This document shows, piece after piece, positions 1 to 7,852 of a DNA stretch of 19,062 nt. Positions within the stretch are counted from its first letter, which is position 1. Each line of letters begins with the position of its first letter. The notes beneath the pieces are model-generated. The model was not told where the DNA came from, did not search any database, and saw nothing but the letters and a program-made list of their open reading frames with translations. The position numbers were made by a program, and so were the translations under genes. The stretch comes from Lachnospiraceae bacterium (GTDB lineage Bacteria; Bacillota; Clostridia; Lachnospirales; Lachnospiraceae): assembly GCA_014804225.1 (NCBI GenBank), contig JAAVAF010000043.1, forward strand, positions 2,031-21,092. The letters are read 5' to 3'.

Positions 1-1134
1 GTGATTGACATGGCTTTAGTGGAACCAATGCGGAAAGTCAACCGTTCCCTGTCGGCAGTCAACAGCTCTATGACACAGCGATTGTCGGATTTGCTGCAGG
101 GAATGGAGCAGGCAAGAATGTATCGGGCGGGCGCTCAGACTGTACAGTCTTACATCGAAGAAAATGACACATATGTCATAAAATCAAAGCGCAGAAATTT
201 TTTCTCCGCGTGTCTGGTGAGCAGCAGTTATGGGTTTGAGCTTTTATGCGCACTGGTATTTCTGTTGCTAGGTGTCTATTTTGTACAGCAAGGTTATACG
301 ACGCTCGGTGCGCTTGCGGCGATTTACACCTTGTATGGTAGTTTTTCCCATCAGTTTATGGAGCTTGGGAAATATTTTCCTGAGTTGGTCGCTTATCTTA
401 CATACGCGCAGAACATCTTTGATTTTCTCGAGGAGGAGCGGGAGCCTGAGCGTATGCGTGAGCTTGCGGACGGCGGAAGCTCGGATAAGGCGGTTAGTAT
501 GCGTGACATTGATTTCTCGTATGACAATGCCGATGAGCTATTATTAGATCACTTTTGCATGGATATTGAGAACGGCGAGTGTGTGGCGATCACAGGCGCG
601 TCGGGCTGCGGAAAGACGACCGTTTCCAAGCTGCTTTTGGGACTTTATCCCATTCAAAACGGCAGTATTTGTATCGCCGGGAAAAGCATGTCGGAGGTAA
701 CGCGCAAGGAATGGCGGCAGCGGATTGCTTATGTGCCGCAGGAGCCGTTTTTGTTCAATGGCAGTATTAGAGAAAATATCCGCATGGGAAGGCTTGACGC
801 GTCCGATGAGGAGATTGAGGAGGCTGCAAAACTGGCAAATGCGCATGAATTTATTTTGACGTTGGAGAACGGATATGATACTGCGGTAGGAGAGCGTGGC
901 AACCGACTTTCGGGCGGACAGCGACAGCGCATTGCGATTGCAAGGGCAATTTTGAAACAGGCGCCGATTATGCTGCTCGATGAGGCAACTTCCGCACTGG
1001 ATAACGAATCAGAGCAGCTTGTCAATGATGCGATGAAAAAGCTGCAACGGCAGATGACAATCATTATGATTGCGCACAGACCTTCGACGATTGCGCTGGC
1101 GGACAGAGTGGTGGAGATGAATTGTATAGGATGA
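1..1134 (+). CDS. ABC transporter, membrane + ATP-binding half (5' end cut by window)
   Basis: C-terminal part of an exporter-type ABC protein with the transmembrane domain fused to the ATPase domain. About 150 residues of the membrane domain are visible, with a clear hydrophobic stretch near residues 76-110, followed by the nucleotide-binding domain. Motifs are Walker A GASGCGKTT (about residue 199), Q-loop PQEPF (about 246), signature LSGGQRQR (about 303), Walker B IMLLDEATSALD (about 323) and the H-loop His in IAHRPS (about 359). Such proteins work as dimers in the cytoplasmic membrane; the substrate cannot be told from the sequence. The GTG at base 1 is probably just an internal codon, since a full protein would have roughly 200 more N-terminal residues. 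The protein stops about 15 residues after the H-loop, whereas the family usually runs about 20-30 residues further, so the C-terminus looks clipped. Confidence 0.93.
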   Translation: MIDMALVEPMRKVNRSLSAVNSSMTQRLSDLLQGMEQARMYRAGAQTVQSYIEENDTYVIKSKRRNFFSACLVSSSYGFELLCALVFLLLGVYFVQQGYTTLGALAAIYTLYGSFSHQFMELGKYFPELVAYLTYAQNIFDFLEEEREPERMRELADGGSSDKAVSMRDIDFSYDNADELLLDHFCMDIENGECVAITGASGCGKTTVSKLLLGLYPIQNGSICIAGKSMSEVTRKEWRQRIAYVPQEPFLFNGSIRENIRMGRLDASDEEIEEAAKLANAHEFILTLENGYDTAVGERGNRLSGGQRQRIAIARAILKQAPIMLLDEATSALDNESEQLVNDAMKKLQRQMTIIMIAHRPSTIALADRVVEMNCIG

Positions 1135-1207
1135 AGCTATCTATAGTTTGTAAAGATGGGGGCAGTTGCCAATGCTTGACAAATCGAGATTTAAGGAGGT
1201 AAAAGAA

Positions 1208-1747
1208 ATGCAATATGCAATAGAATTATATTTTGATAAAGAAACAGAAAAGAAACTTTTTGATTTGGCACAAAGAGTAGCTGATGAAAACTTAAGTACA
1301 AAGTTTTTGGAATGGAAAACAAGGCCACACCTTACATTAGCTTGTTTTAATGATGTCAATGAGCAGAAATGTATAGAGCAATTAAAGAACTTTGCTCAAA
1401 ATCATAAAGTAATGCCTGCATATATTGGTTCCATCGGAATGTTTAATGATACAAAAACAATTTTTGCATCGCCAATCATGACTAAAAGTATGTACCAGTT
1501 TCAAGCAGAACTGCATGAGTGTTTGAAAGAGCATGATACAACTGGTTGGGAATGGTATCGCCCTAATATTTGGGTGCCACACTGTACATTGGCACTTACG
1601 GGAGAAGATGAAGATAGCACATTTTACAAGGCAAGTGATTTAATTTTGCATGAATTCAAAAAAATGAGTGGAGAATTTGTTGCGATTGGCTTGGTGAAAA
1701 TTATATTCCCTGTAAACGAGATATATACAATAGAACTATGCAGATAA
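1208..1747 (+). CDS. 2H phosphoesterase, 2'-5' RNA ligase (LigT)-like family
   Basis: A 179-residue cytoplasmic protein with the two H-x-T motifs that define the 2H phosphoesterase superfamily: His41-Leu-Thr43 in RPHLTLACF and His125-Cys-Thr127 in VPHCTLAL, spaced as expected for the two-lobed fold. Family members open or close cyclic phosphate or 2'-5' bonds in RNA or nucleotides; the exact substrate here is unknown. The ATG at 1208 is chosen because AAGGAGGT lies 7 bases upstream; the longer frame from TTG 1166 has no such site. The gene begins only 73 bases after the clipped end of the ABC gene and is visibly richer in A and T than its neighbours, which hints at separate acquisition. I see no convincing promoter of its own, so it may be read from the ABC gene. 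Confidence 0.85.
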   Translation: MQYAIELYFDKETEKKLFDLAQRVADENLSTKFLEWKTRPHLTLACFNDVNEQKCIEQLKNFAQNHKVMPAYIGSIGMFNDTKTIFASPIMTKSMYQFQAELHECLKEHDTTGWEWYRPNIWVPHCTLALTGEDEDSTFYKASDLILHEFKKMSGEFVAIGLVKIIFPVNEIYTIELCR

Positions 1748-1773
1748 CTTCTCATAGCAGTAGAAGAATGGTT

Positions 1774-1802
1774 TTATCAGATTTTTTTTGCTTGCATATG
1801 AT
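1774..1802 (+). promoter_or_regulatory. Predicted promoter for the superoxide dismutase gene
   Basis: TTATCA and TATGAT are separated by 17 bases, with a run of eight T in the spacer. The -10 box ends about 32 bases before the start codon at 1834. The -35 box matches the consensus at only four positions, so this is a moderate call. Confidence 0.5.
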
Positions 1803-1833
1803 AATGTAAAACAAAATTTGAGGTTACGAAATA

Positions 1834-2331
1834 ATGACAGACGTAACACCCGGAATGATTTTTACGGATATTCTCAGAAACGGCAAACCAAAGGCAGTAG
1901 CGTGGATTAGAGGAAACGCCGAAAATCCGCAGTTAAGCGGTATCGTAAAATTTTTTCAGACACCGTATGCGGGCGTGCTGATCGAGTCTGAAATTTTTGG
2001 AATGCCAAACATTGTGACGCAGTTTTCGTCGGACTTTTATGCAATGCATATCCATGAGAACGGGGACTGCACGCTGCCGTTTGACAAGACGGGAAACCAT
2101 TACAATCCGACAAATGAGCCGCACCCGCACCATGCAGGCGATATGGTGCAGCTTATGGCAAATCAGGGCTATGCGTGGCTTTCCTTTTATGATAAGCGCT
2201 TTACTATCCCTGAGATTATCGGAAGAAGCGTAGTCATTCATAAAATGCCGGACGATTTTATGACACAGCCGTCGGGAAATTCCGGCGAAAAAATCGGCTG
2301 CGGCGTGATTAAAAGCACTGACAATATGTGA
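1834..2331 (+). CDS. Cu/Zn superoxide dismutase family protein, no signal peptide
   Basis: A 165-residue protein of the SodC family, which converts superoxide to oxygen and peroxide. Visible ligands are His72 and His74 (AMHIHENGDC), His89 (GNHYNP, the bridging His), the zinc group around His97, His99/100 and Asp103 (HPHHAGD), and His136 (GRSVVIHK). Cys79 and Cys156 match the usual disulphide pair. The C-terminal signature DDF.TQPSGN is present, but the active-site Arg of the family (Arg143 of the human enzyme) is Lys153 here. There is no signal peptide, which is unusual because most bacterial SodC proteins are exported. GAGG lies 10 bases before the ATG. It has its own predicted promoter and a hairpin terminator, so it is probably monocistronic. 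Confidence 0.9.
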   Translation: MTDVTPGMIFTDILRNGKPKAVAWIRGNAENPQLSGIVKFFQTPYAGVLIESEIFGMPNIVTQFSSDFYAMHIHENGDCTLPFDKTGNHYNPTNEPHPHHAGDMVQLMANQGYAWLSFYDKRFTIPEIIGRSVVIHKMPDDFMTQPSGNSGEKIGCGVIKSTDNM

Positions 2332-2376
2332 TGCATATGCATGATAGCATTTGTATAAATCCCTAAAATAACGTGG

Positions 2377-2404
2377 TAAAGGAAGCGGTAAGCTTCCTTT
2401 ATTG
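2377..2404 (+). terminator. Hairpin terminator after the superoxide dismutase gene
   Basis: TAAAGGAAGC and GCTTCCTTTA form a perfect 10-bp stem around the five-base loop GGTAA. The T tract after it is short (TTTATT), so termination may be partial. Confidence 0.65.
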
Positions 2405-2453
2405 CATTACAGGCAGTATAAAAATCGTGATCAAGGAACGCGGACAAAACTGC

Positions 2454-2482
2454 TTGACTTTACGGAATCGGCGTAATACGAT
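2454..2482 (+). promoter_or_regulatory. Predicted promoter for the DUF3887-type gene
   Basis: TTGACT and TACGAT are separated by exactly 17 bases. The expected start of transcription near 2489 leaves room for the AAAGGACAGG ribosome site before ATG 2521/2530. Confidence 0.6.
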
Positions 2483-2529
2483 AGAAAGGAAAGAAACCAT
2501 GCAGGTGATGAAAGGACAGGATGGTTAAA

Positions 2530-3180
2530 ATGACTGCAGAGAAATATGTGAAATAGGTAGCAAAGCTGTTAAAGTGCAGAGCATCGAAAAAGAGAGAGAT
2601 TAAGGACAAGCTGCTATCGGAGATTACCAGTGCGGTTGCGGCGGGGCAAAGCCTTGAGGATGTGCTTGCGAAAATGGGAATACCGTGGGATTTTGCAAAT
2701 CGGTATAATGACAACTTTGACATAGAGGAGAAAAAAGCGGCAAAGCGCGAAAAAACGCTGAAAATATGGGGAATCGTCCTTATTATAATTGCGATCATAA
2801 TCGGAATTATTTATTGGAATATGCCAAAGTGGAGTGATATCAGCGAAAGTACAGTTTTTCGAGAAGAACAGGTTCAGGCGACAGCGGAGGAAATTATAAG
2901 ATTATATAGTGACGATGAATATGAGGCAGTTGTCGCGTATATGACGGATGATATGAAAGCAGTGCTGAATGCACCGACGCTATCAATCTCGAAAGCGCAG
3001 TTAGTAACGGAAGATTTTGGCGAGCTGCAGTCCTTTGGACAAATGGATATTTCTGAGGCGAAGCAGCGTAGAAAGCGATTTGCAATGGTTCAGGTGAGTG
3101 TATCATATACGAACACGAGCGTTGCCTATACGCTGACGTTTGATGCGGATATGAAGCTTGCGGGATTTTATGTGAAATAA
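2530..3180 (+). pseudogene. DUF3887-type membrane protein with HAAS-like N-terminus, interrupted by an amber codon
   Basis: The frame reads M-T-A-E-K-Y-V-K, then TAG at 2554-2556, then V-A-K-L-L-K and on without a stop to 3180. The segment after the stop has the helical pattern 'KKREIKDKLLSEI...G.SLEDVLAKMGIPWDFA' seen in the N-terminal HAAS/DUF1700-like prefix of small Firmicutes membrane proteins. One membrane helix follows (around IWGIVLIIIAIIIGIIYW). A C-terminal domain of about 110 residues has the DUF3887 pattern, starting at about EEQVQATAEEI and ending in DADMKLAGFYVK. A single C-to-T change (CAG to TAG) would explain the break. A shorter protein from ATG 2662 would keep the membrane helix and the outer domain but lose most of the prefix, so partial function is possible. 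AAAGGACAGG sits 9 bases before ATG 2530; ATG 2521 is an in-frame alternative. No function is known to me for the family beyond membrane location. Confidence 0.7.
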
Positions 3181-3251
3181 TGGGTAAAATATGCAATAAC
3201 CGAAGGAAAACAGGCATAAAAAAGCATATAACAGATATCTCCAAAAATCAC

Positions 3252-3280
3252 TTGAAACGAAAAGCGAAAAGCGATATGAT
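3252..3280 (+). promoter_or_regulatory. Predicted galE promoter
   Basis: TTGAAA and TATGAT are separated by 17 bases in an A-rich region, 60 bases upstream of galE. Both boxes match the housekeeping consensus at five of six positions. Confidence 0.75.
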
Positions 3281-3340
3281 AAAGCTATACAGAATGTGAT
3301 AAATTTTTAACATATTATTCAAAAACGGAGGTAGTCGATT

Positions 3341-4357
3341 ATGGCAATTTTAGTTACGGGCGGAGCGGGTTTTATCGGAAGCCACACGGTGGTTGAGCTT
3401 CAAAATGCGGGTTATGACGTGGTAGTGCTTGATAATCTTTCCAATGCAAGCGAGAAGTCTTTGCAGCGTGTGGAAAAGATTACGGGAAAGCCTGTTACCT
3501 TCTACAAGGCAGATATTCGTGACAGAGCAGCACTTGAGGATATTTTTGCAAAGGAAAGCATTGACTCGTGCATTCACTTTGCAGGTTTAAAAGCAGTTGG
3601 CGAGTCGGTAGCAAAACCGTGGGAGTATTATGATAACAATATTTCCGGAACGCTTACACTCGTTGATGTGATGAGAAAGCACAACTGTAAAAATATTATC
3701 TTCTCCTCATCGGCAACCGTATATGGCGATCCGGCATTTATTCCGATTACGGAGGAATGCCCGAAGGGACAGTGCACAAATCCTTATGGTTGGACAAAGT
3801 CAATGTTAGAGCAAATTTTGACGGATATGCAGAAAGCGGACAACGAGTGGAACGTGATTTTGCTTCGTTACTTTAATCCAATCGGTGCACATAAGAGTGG
3901 TACAATGGGAGAGAATCCGAACGGTATCCCGAATAACCTGATGCCTTACATTACACAGGTGGCAGTTGGAAAATTGGAAAAACTTGGTGTATTCGGAAAC
4001 GACTATGATACGCATGATGGAACAGGTGTTCGGGATTATATCCATGTGGTAGACCTTGCTATCGGACACGTAAAGGCACTGAAAAAAATCGAAGAAAAAG
4101 CAGGACTTTGCATTTATAACCTTGGTACAGGTACCGGTTACAGCGTGCTTGATATTGTGAAAAACTTTGAGGCTGCAACAGGTGTGAAGATTCCGTATGA
4201 AATCAAACCCAGACGTGCAGGCGATATAGCTACGTGCTATGCAGATGCGACAAAGGCAAAGAATGAACTTGGCTGGACGGCACAGTATGATATCAAGGAT
4301 ATGTGTGCTGACAGCTGGAGATGGCAGTCGAACAATCCGAACGGATATGATGATTAA
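3341..4357 (+). CDS. galE: UDP-glucose 4-epimerase
   Basis: A 338-residue NAD-dependent short-chain dehydrogenase that interconverts UDP-glucose and UDP-galactose in the cytoplasm, serving galactose use and the supply of sugar donors for envelope polymers. The N-terminal NAD-binding motif is TGGAGFIGSH. The catalytic Ser lies in SSSATVYG (about residue 124), and Tyr149 and Lys153 form the Y-x3-K pair (NPYGWTKSM), at the same numbering as the E. coli enzyme. Length and C-terminus are normal for the family. A GGAGG site lies before the ATG. It is flanked by its own promoter and a terminator and is convergent with prs, so it stands alone rather than in a gal operon. Confidence 0.96.
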   Translation: MAILVTGGAGFIGSHTVVELQNAGYDVVVLDNLSNASEKSLQRVEKITGKPVTFYKADIRDRAALEDIFAKESIDSCIHFAGLKAVGESVAKPWEYYDNNISGTLTLVDVMRKHNCKNIIFSSSATVYGDPAFIPITEECPKGQCTNPYGWTKSMLEQILTDMQKADNEWNVILLRYFNPIGAHKSGTMGENPNGIPNNLMPYITQVAVGKLEKLGVFGNDYDTHDGTGVRDYIHVVDLAIGHVKALKKIEEKAGLCIYNLGTGTGYSVLDIVKNFEAATGVKIPYEIKPRRAGDIATCYADATKAKNELGWTAQYDIKDMCADSWRWQSNNPNGYDD

Positions 4358-4371
4358 ATCAAATAAGAAAT

Positions 4372-4412
4372 AAAAAACATGCATTATCGTTTTCGGTAAT
4401 ACATGTTTTTTT
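4372..4412. terminator. Bidirectional terminator between galE and prs
   Basis: A long A/T-flanked hairpin: AAAAAACATGCATTATC on the left pairs, with wobble pairs, with GGTAATACATGTTTTTT on the right. The + strand ends in a T7 run and the - strand continues with TTTTTTATTTC, so it can stop transcription of both convergent genes. Confidence 0.85.
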
Positions 4413-4415
4413 ATA

Positions 4416-5600
4416 TTATAATTTACCCTTTTTATATCGACTGATAATACTGTGTATTCTGTCAAGCGGATTGAGCAGATCACTAATAGACGAGTCATGA
4501 TTTAAAGTATCAATGATGTATGCGATATATTTGCTCATATCACAGCTGATATACCAAGGCTTTTCCAGAAGTTCCGGTCTTTGATAAATCAAATTTGTGG
4601 TGAGCAGCCTGTAGATCGTGCCGTCCTCGTATGCCTTGTCAAAGCGTCCAAGACCGTTTGTAAAAAGACCAAACGTGGCAGCGACAAAAATACGGTTTGC
4701 TTTCCGTTTCTTCAAGTCATGGGCAACCTCAAGCACACTTTCGCCCGACGAAATCATGTCATCAACGATAATTACATCTTTGCCCTCGACATTACTTCCC
4801 AAAAATTCATGTGCAACAATCGGGTTTCTGCCGTTTACAATTTTTGTATAGTCACGCCGTTTATAAAACATACCCATGTCAAGTCCCATCACGTTTGCCA
4901 TGTAGATCGCACGGCTCATGCCGCCCTCGTCGGGACTGATGATCATCATATGATTGGCGTCAATCGTAAGGTCGTCTACATTATTTAAAAGCCCTTTGAT
5001 AAACTGATAGGTTGGTGATACCGTTTCAAAACCGTGGAGTGGAATGGCATTTTGCACGCGGGCGTCATGTGCATCAAAGGTAATGATGTTGTCAACACCC
5101 ATCTCCACCATTTCCTGAAGTGCAAGCGCACAATCAAGAGATTCTCTGGCGGTTCGTTTATGCTGACGGCTCTCATAAAGGAAAGGCATAATTACCGTGA
5201 TGCGTCTTGCCTTACCGCCGACAGCGGCAATAATTCTCTTTAAATTCTGATAGTGGTCATCGGGAGACATATGGTTTTTCCGACCGCAGAGCGAGTAGGT
5301 CATGCTGTAATTGGTGACATCGACAATTAAATAAAGGTCGTCACCGCGCACGGATTCTAGAATTTCTCCCTTCGCTTCACCGGTACCGAAACGAGGCACT
5401 CTCGCTTGTATGATATAGGAATCACGTTGATAGCCTGAGAAAGCAAGCGAATTTTTGTGCTCATTTTCGCGCTCGGTTCTCCATTTTACAAGGTATTTGT
5501 CGACATTGTCGCCAAGTTCTTCACACCCTTTTAAAGGAATAATTCCCAGGGAACCTACAGGTATCGAATTTAAGTTTCTTTTTTCCTCACGTACAGGCAT
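4416..5600 (-). CDS. prs: Ribose-phosphate pyrophosphokinase, long divergent form
   Basis: Makes PRPP from ribose 5-phosphate and ATP for nucleotide, His and Trp synthesis. Family features are MPFLYESRQHKR (the counterpart of the P-Y-x-x-x-x-R-Q-D-R segment), FDAHDARVQNAI (catalytic D-x-H region) and the PRPP loop DVIIVDDMISSGES. At 394 residues it is clearly longer than the usual 310-320, with about 50 extra N-terminal residues and a longer tail, and the loop reads SSGES rather than the common DTGGT. I choose ATG 5600 because GTGAGGG lies 8 bases before it; an in-frame GTG at 5615 would add five residues but overlaps that site. It lies 18 bases after dnaC and is probably the last gene of the dnaD-dnaC-prs operon. 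Confidence 0.88.
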   Translation of the reverse strand: MPVREEKRNLNSIPVGSLGIIPLKGCEELGDNVDKYLVKWRTERENEHKNSLAFSGYQRDSYIIQARVPRFGTGEAKGEILESVRGDDLYLIVDVTNYSMTYSLCGRKNHMSPDDHYQNLKRIIAAVGGKARRITVIMPFLYESRQHKRTARESLDCALALQEMVEMGVDNIITFDAHDARVQNAIPLHGFETVSPTYQFIKGLLNNVDDLTIDANHMMIISPDEGGMSRAIYMANVMGLDMGMFYKRRDYTKIVNGRNPIVAHEFLGSNVEGKDVIIVDDMISSGESVLEVAHDLKKRKANRIFVAATFGLFTNGLGRFDKAYEDGTIYRLLTTNLIYQRPELLEKPWYISCDMSKYIAYIIDTLNHDSSISDLLNPLDRIHSIISRYKKGKL

Positions 5601-5618
5601 TGGAAAAGCCCTCACTTT

Positions 5619-6608
5619 CTATTGATTGCGGTTTCTGTCTGTGGCTGCTAAATTTGTTTTTTTCTTCATGCGGATATCGAGTCCGGTCAGTTTACAAACG
5701 GTATAATTGCTTGTGATCCGGGAAAATATTCTGTCGGAATAGCGGTCTCGTAACTCTTCCAGCGACAGGTTCGTTGTGATAATCGTCGCCTTTTTTCGCA
5801 TATGTCTGTTATTGAGACAGGCAAAAAGGCGGGAAGAAACAAACGCATTGGTCAGTTCCGTTCCGAGATCGTCAATGATCAATAAATCACAACTGTAAAT
5901 ATCCTCAGAAATATTGGACAAGGCCTCGTTACTGTCCTTTTCAAAAGTACTTTTTGAGAGTGTGTCAAAAAGCTGTGATGCACTGAAGTAAATCACAAGA
6001 TTTCCACGATCCATCAATGCTTTTGCGACACAGCAGGACAAAAAAGACTTACCCGTTCCTACTGTACCATAAAAAAAGAGATTACGGTAGTCCAAATGAA
6101 AACTTTCTACAAATTTTTGGCATATTTGTACAGCCTTTGTAAACTTTTCAAGGTCATCTCCGGCATAATAGTCATAAGAGAGAAAATCGAAATTTTCTGT
6201 TTGTAACATCGTTTTAATATGCGATTGCTCGTAAATCAACTCAATTTCGGCAACGCGAAAGCAACTGCATTTTTGATTATTGACATATCCCGTGTCTTGA
6301 CATTTTTCACATTCATAAGAGGCTGTCAAAAAATCGGGTGGAAAGTTATTTTCACGCAGCAAAAAAGCCTTTTTCTCGGAAAGGGATTTTAATTTTTCCT
6401 TTAATTCGCCTAAAGCACTTTTATCGCCGCCAAGCAGTCTGCGTCCCTGTTCAATCGAGATCGCGGCGGACTGCCGATCCAACTCTTCATAGGAAGGGAT
6501 TTTATCGTAGACCGCTTGGGTGTTTTCTTCCAGACGGTATCTTGATGCACGTTGCTTTTCTTCGTACGAGCGCATGATTGCGTCATATTGGCTGTTTGTA
6601 AGTGGCAT
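5619..6608 (-). CDS. dnaC: DnaC/DnaI-type helicase loader ATPase
   Basis: A 329-residue AAA+ ATPase that loads the replicative helicase at the origin. The N-terminal part is helical and ends in a zinc-binding cluster, C100-x2-C103 and C114-x-C116 (ECEKCQDTGY...KCSCF), as in DnaI-type loaders. The ATPase part has Walker A GTVGTGKSF (residues 181-189), Walker B LLIIDDLG, sensor-1 ITTNLS and an Arg finger in SRI near the end. A GGGGG site precedes the ATG. Only 16 bases separate it from the end of dnaD, so the two are translated from one message, which fits their joint work in primosome assembly. The family name is firm; whether it is orthologous to DnaI or to DnaC of phage origin is less certain. 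Confidence 0.92.
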   Translation of the reverse strand: MPLTNSQYDAIMRSYEEKQRASRYRLEENTQAVYDKIPSYEELDRQSAAISIEQGRRLLGGDKSALGELKEKLKSLSEKKAFLLRENNFPPDFLTASYECEKCQDTGYVNNQKCSCFRVAEIELIYEQSHIKTMLQTENFDFLSYDYYAGDDLEKFTKAVQICQKFVESFHLDYRNLFFYGTVGTGKSFLSCCVAKALMDRGNLVIYFSASQLFDTLSKSTFEKDSNEALSNISEDIYSCDLLIIDDLGTELTNAFVSSRLFACLNNRHMRKKATIITTNLSLEELRDRYSDRIFSRITSNYTVCKLTGLDIRMKKKTNLAATDRNRNQ

Positions 6609-6624
6609 TCTTTACCCCCGTTTT

Positions 6625-7719
6625 CTAGTTGCTGAGAATCGTCTGTTCAAGCTGATCAAAATCGTATGTATTCTGCGAAAACCTGTTAAAATTGTTTTTT
6701 GTGACATTTGTGTCATTTCTGTGTATGCACGTATTGCTTTTTGACTGCTTTTTAAAGGCACTGTCCGCTGCCTCGATATCGGCTTTACGCTGTACGCCTG
6801 CCTGATACCATTTGCTTAAAATGCCGTCAGCGTAGGCAAAACGGTGTGTGTCCGTATTCATTACGGTCTTGTCGCAGGCCTCCTGAATGATATCCGGTAA
6901 AAAGCCGTATTCTTTTGTCCACTTATTGATATATTCGAGCTCCTTCGGAGCCGGATTTGCAGTTTTTCCAAGCGATTTCATAATTGTGTAAACAATTTTA
7001 TCGTATTTGCGTGAGGCAGTTAGTGCCTCCTTTACCGATGTGATTCCCTGCTCATGCCACGAGAGTGCCACTTTTTCAATGTATCGGAAATCTTTTTTAT
7101 CACGTTCAACGCAGTGTTGTATCAGGTAATCGATCAAATCAGAAGAAAAGTCTAATCTGTCATAGATAAAAAGGATTGTTTCCATATCGGAATGGGTGAG
7201 CTGCCTTCCGATATACTGTTCTGTAACCATTAAAAGCTGTTCAATTTCTTCGTTGCTTTTAAAAGCTTTCATCTCGTCAATGGAGTATTTTGACTTTTCG
7301 ATATTTTTATTCAAAACGGATTGATTTACGGTCTTGTCGCTAAGCTCTGTATTTCCTGCTGTCGGTCTTACAAAAGACAAAACCGGAGTGATGCGTGGAG
7401 CCGTTTTTGGCATTTCGCAGGTATTATTTAGGGAGAGCACTTTGATTGCGGACAGATTGCGCGATGCATCATAATCAAGTGACAGAAGCTGTCTTGTTTC
7501 CCAGTATCGAAGCGCTCTCACCACGTCCTTTTCCGTGTAATTAAACTTGTCTGCAATATCGGAAACGCTTGTAGGAAGGTTTGCGTCCATCATGCGAATC
7601 AAAAAAAGATAAATTTTAAGCTGGGCGTCATTTGCGTCTGCCATATATTCATCAATAAAAAGATTGGATATGGTAGTTTGTGTATTTGCTGCAGTGCGAT
7701 AGATATTGACACGATTCAT
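6625..7719 (-). CDS. dnaD: DnaD-domain replication initiation protein
   Basis: A 364-residue cytoplasmic protein. Residues 1-110 form a winged-helix-like N-domain (ISNLFIDEYM...AQLKIYLFLIRMM...SVSDIADKFNYTEKDVVRALRYWE), as in DnaD/DnaB primosome proteins of Firmicutes. From about 165 there is a DnaB_2/DnaD domain (IEQLLMVTEQYIGRQLTHSDMETI...), and a second related segment follows (LEYINKWTKEYGFLPDIIQEAC...FAYADGILSKW) carrying the typical YxxxIxxxW-like end. These proteins bind DNA and help the loader bring the helicase to the origin. AGGACGG lies before the ATG, and the upstream region carries a good promoter and a DnaA-box cluster. It is the first gene of the dnaD-dnaC-prs unit. Confidence 0.9.
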   Translation of the reverse strand: MNRVNIYRTAANTQTTISNLFIDEYMADANDAQLKIYLFLIRMMDANLPTSVSDIADKFNYTEKDVVRALRYWETRQLLSLDYDASRNLSAIKVLSLNNTCEMPKTAPRITPVLSFVRPTAGNTELSDKTVNQSVLNKNIEKSKYSIDEMKAFKSNEEIEQLLMVTEQYIGRQLTHSDMETILFIYDRLDFSSDLIDYLIQHCVERDKKDFRYIEKVALSWHEQGITSVKEALTASRKYDKIVYTIMKSLGKTANPAPKELEYINKWTKEYGFLPDIIQEACDKTVMNTDTHRFAYADGILSKWYQAGVQRKADIEAADSAFKKQSKSNTCIHRNDTNVTKNNFNRFSQNTYDFDQLEQTILSN

Positions 7720-7777
7720 TTTTTTATCCGTCCTGTTAAATATTCCGTAACTGCGTCTTCGTTGTTATGGTAACTGT

Positions 7778-7805
7778 ATTGTAGCATACCTGTCCAAAAA
7801 AGCAA
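7778..7805 (-). promoter_or_regulatory. Predicted dnaD promoter with extended -10
   Basis: On the - strand, TTGCTT is followed after 16 bases by TACAAT, which is preceded by TGC to give an extended -10 (TGCTACAAT). The expected start of transcription lies about 50 bases before the dnaD ATG. Confidence 0.65.
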
Positions 7806-7852
7806 GCGCCTATGTGCTGCGAAAGCGTGTGAATGTGGGCGTGTCGGAGGTC

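Noticed and set aside
1176..1181. TTGACA as a promoter for the 2H phosphoesterase gene
   Set aside because: No -10 box lies at a proper distance; the ribosome site and start codon follow too closely.
2499..2528. Nine-residue leader peptide (ATG 2499) before the DUF3887-type gene
   Set aside because: The predicted transcript starts only about 10 bases upstream and nothing suggests attenuation, so it is probably chance.
3806..4498. 230-residue open frame on the - strand over galE
   Set aside because: It lies opposite a certain gene, has no ribosome site and shows low-complexity Ile/Cys/His-rich sequence typical of antisense frames.
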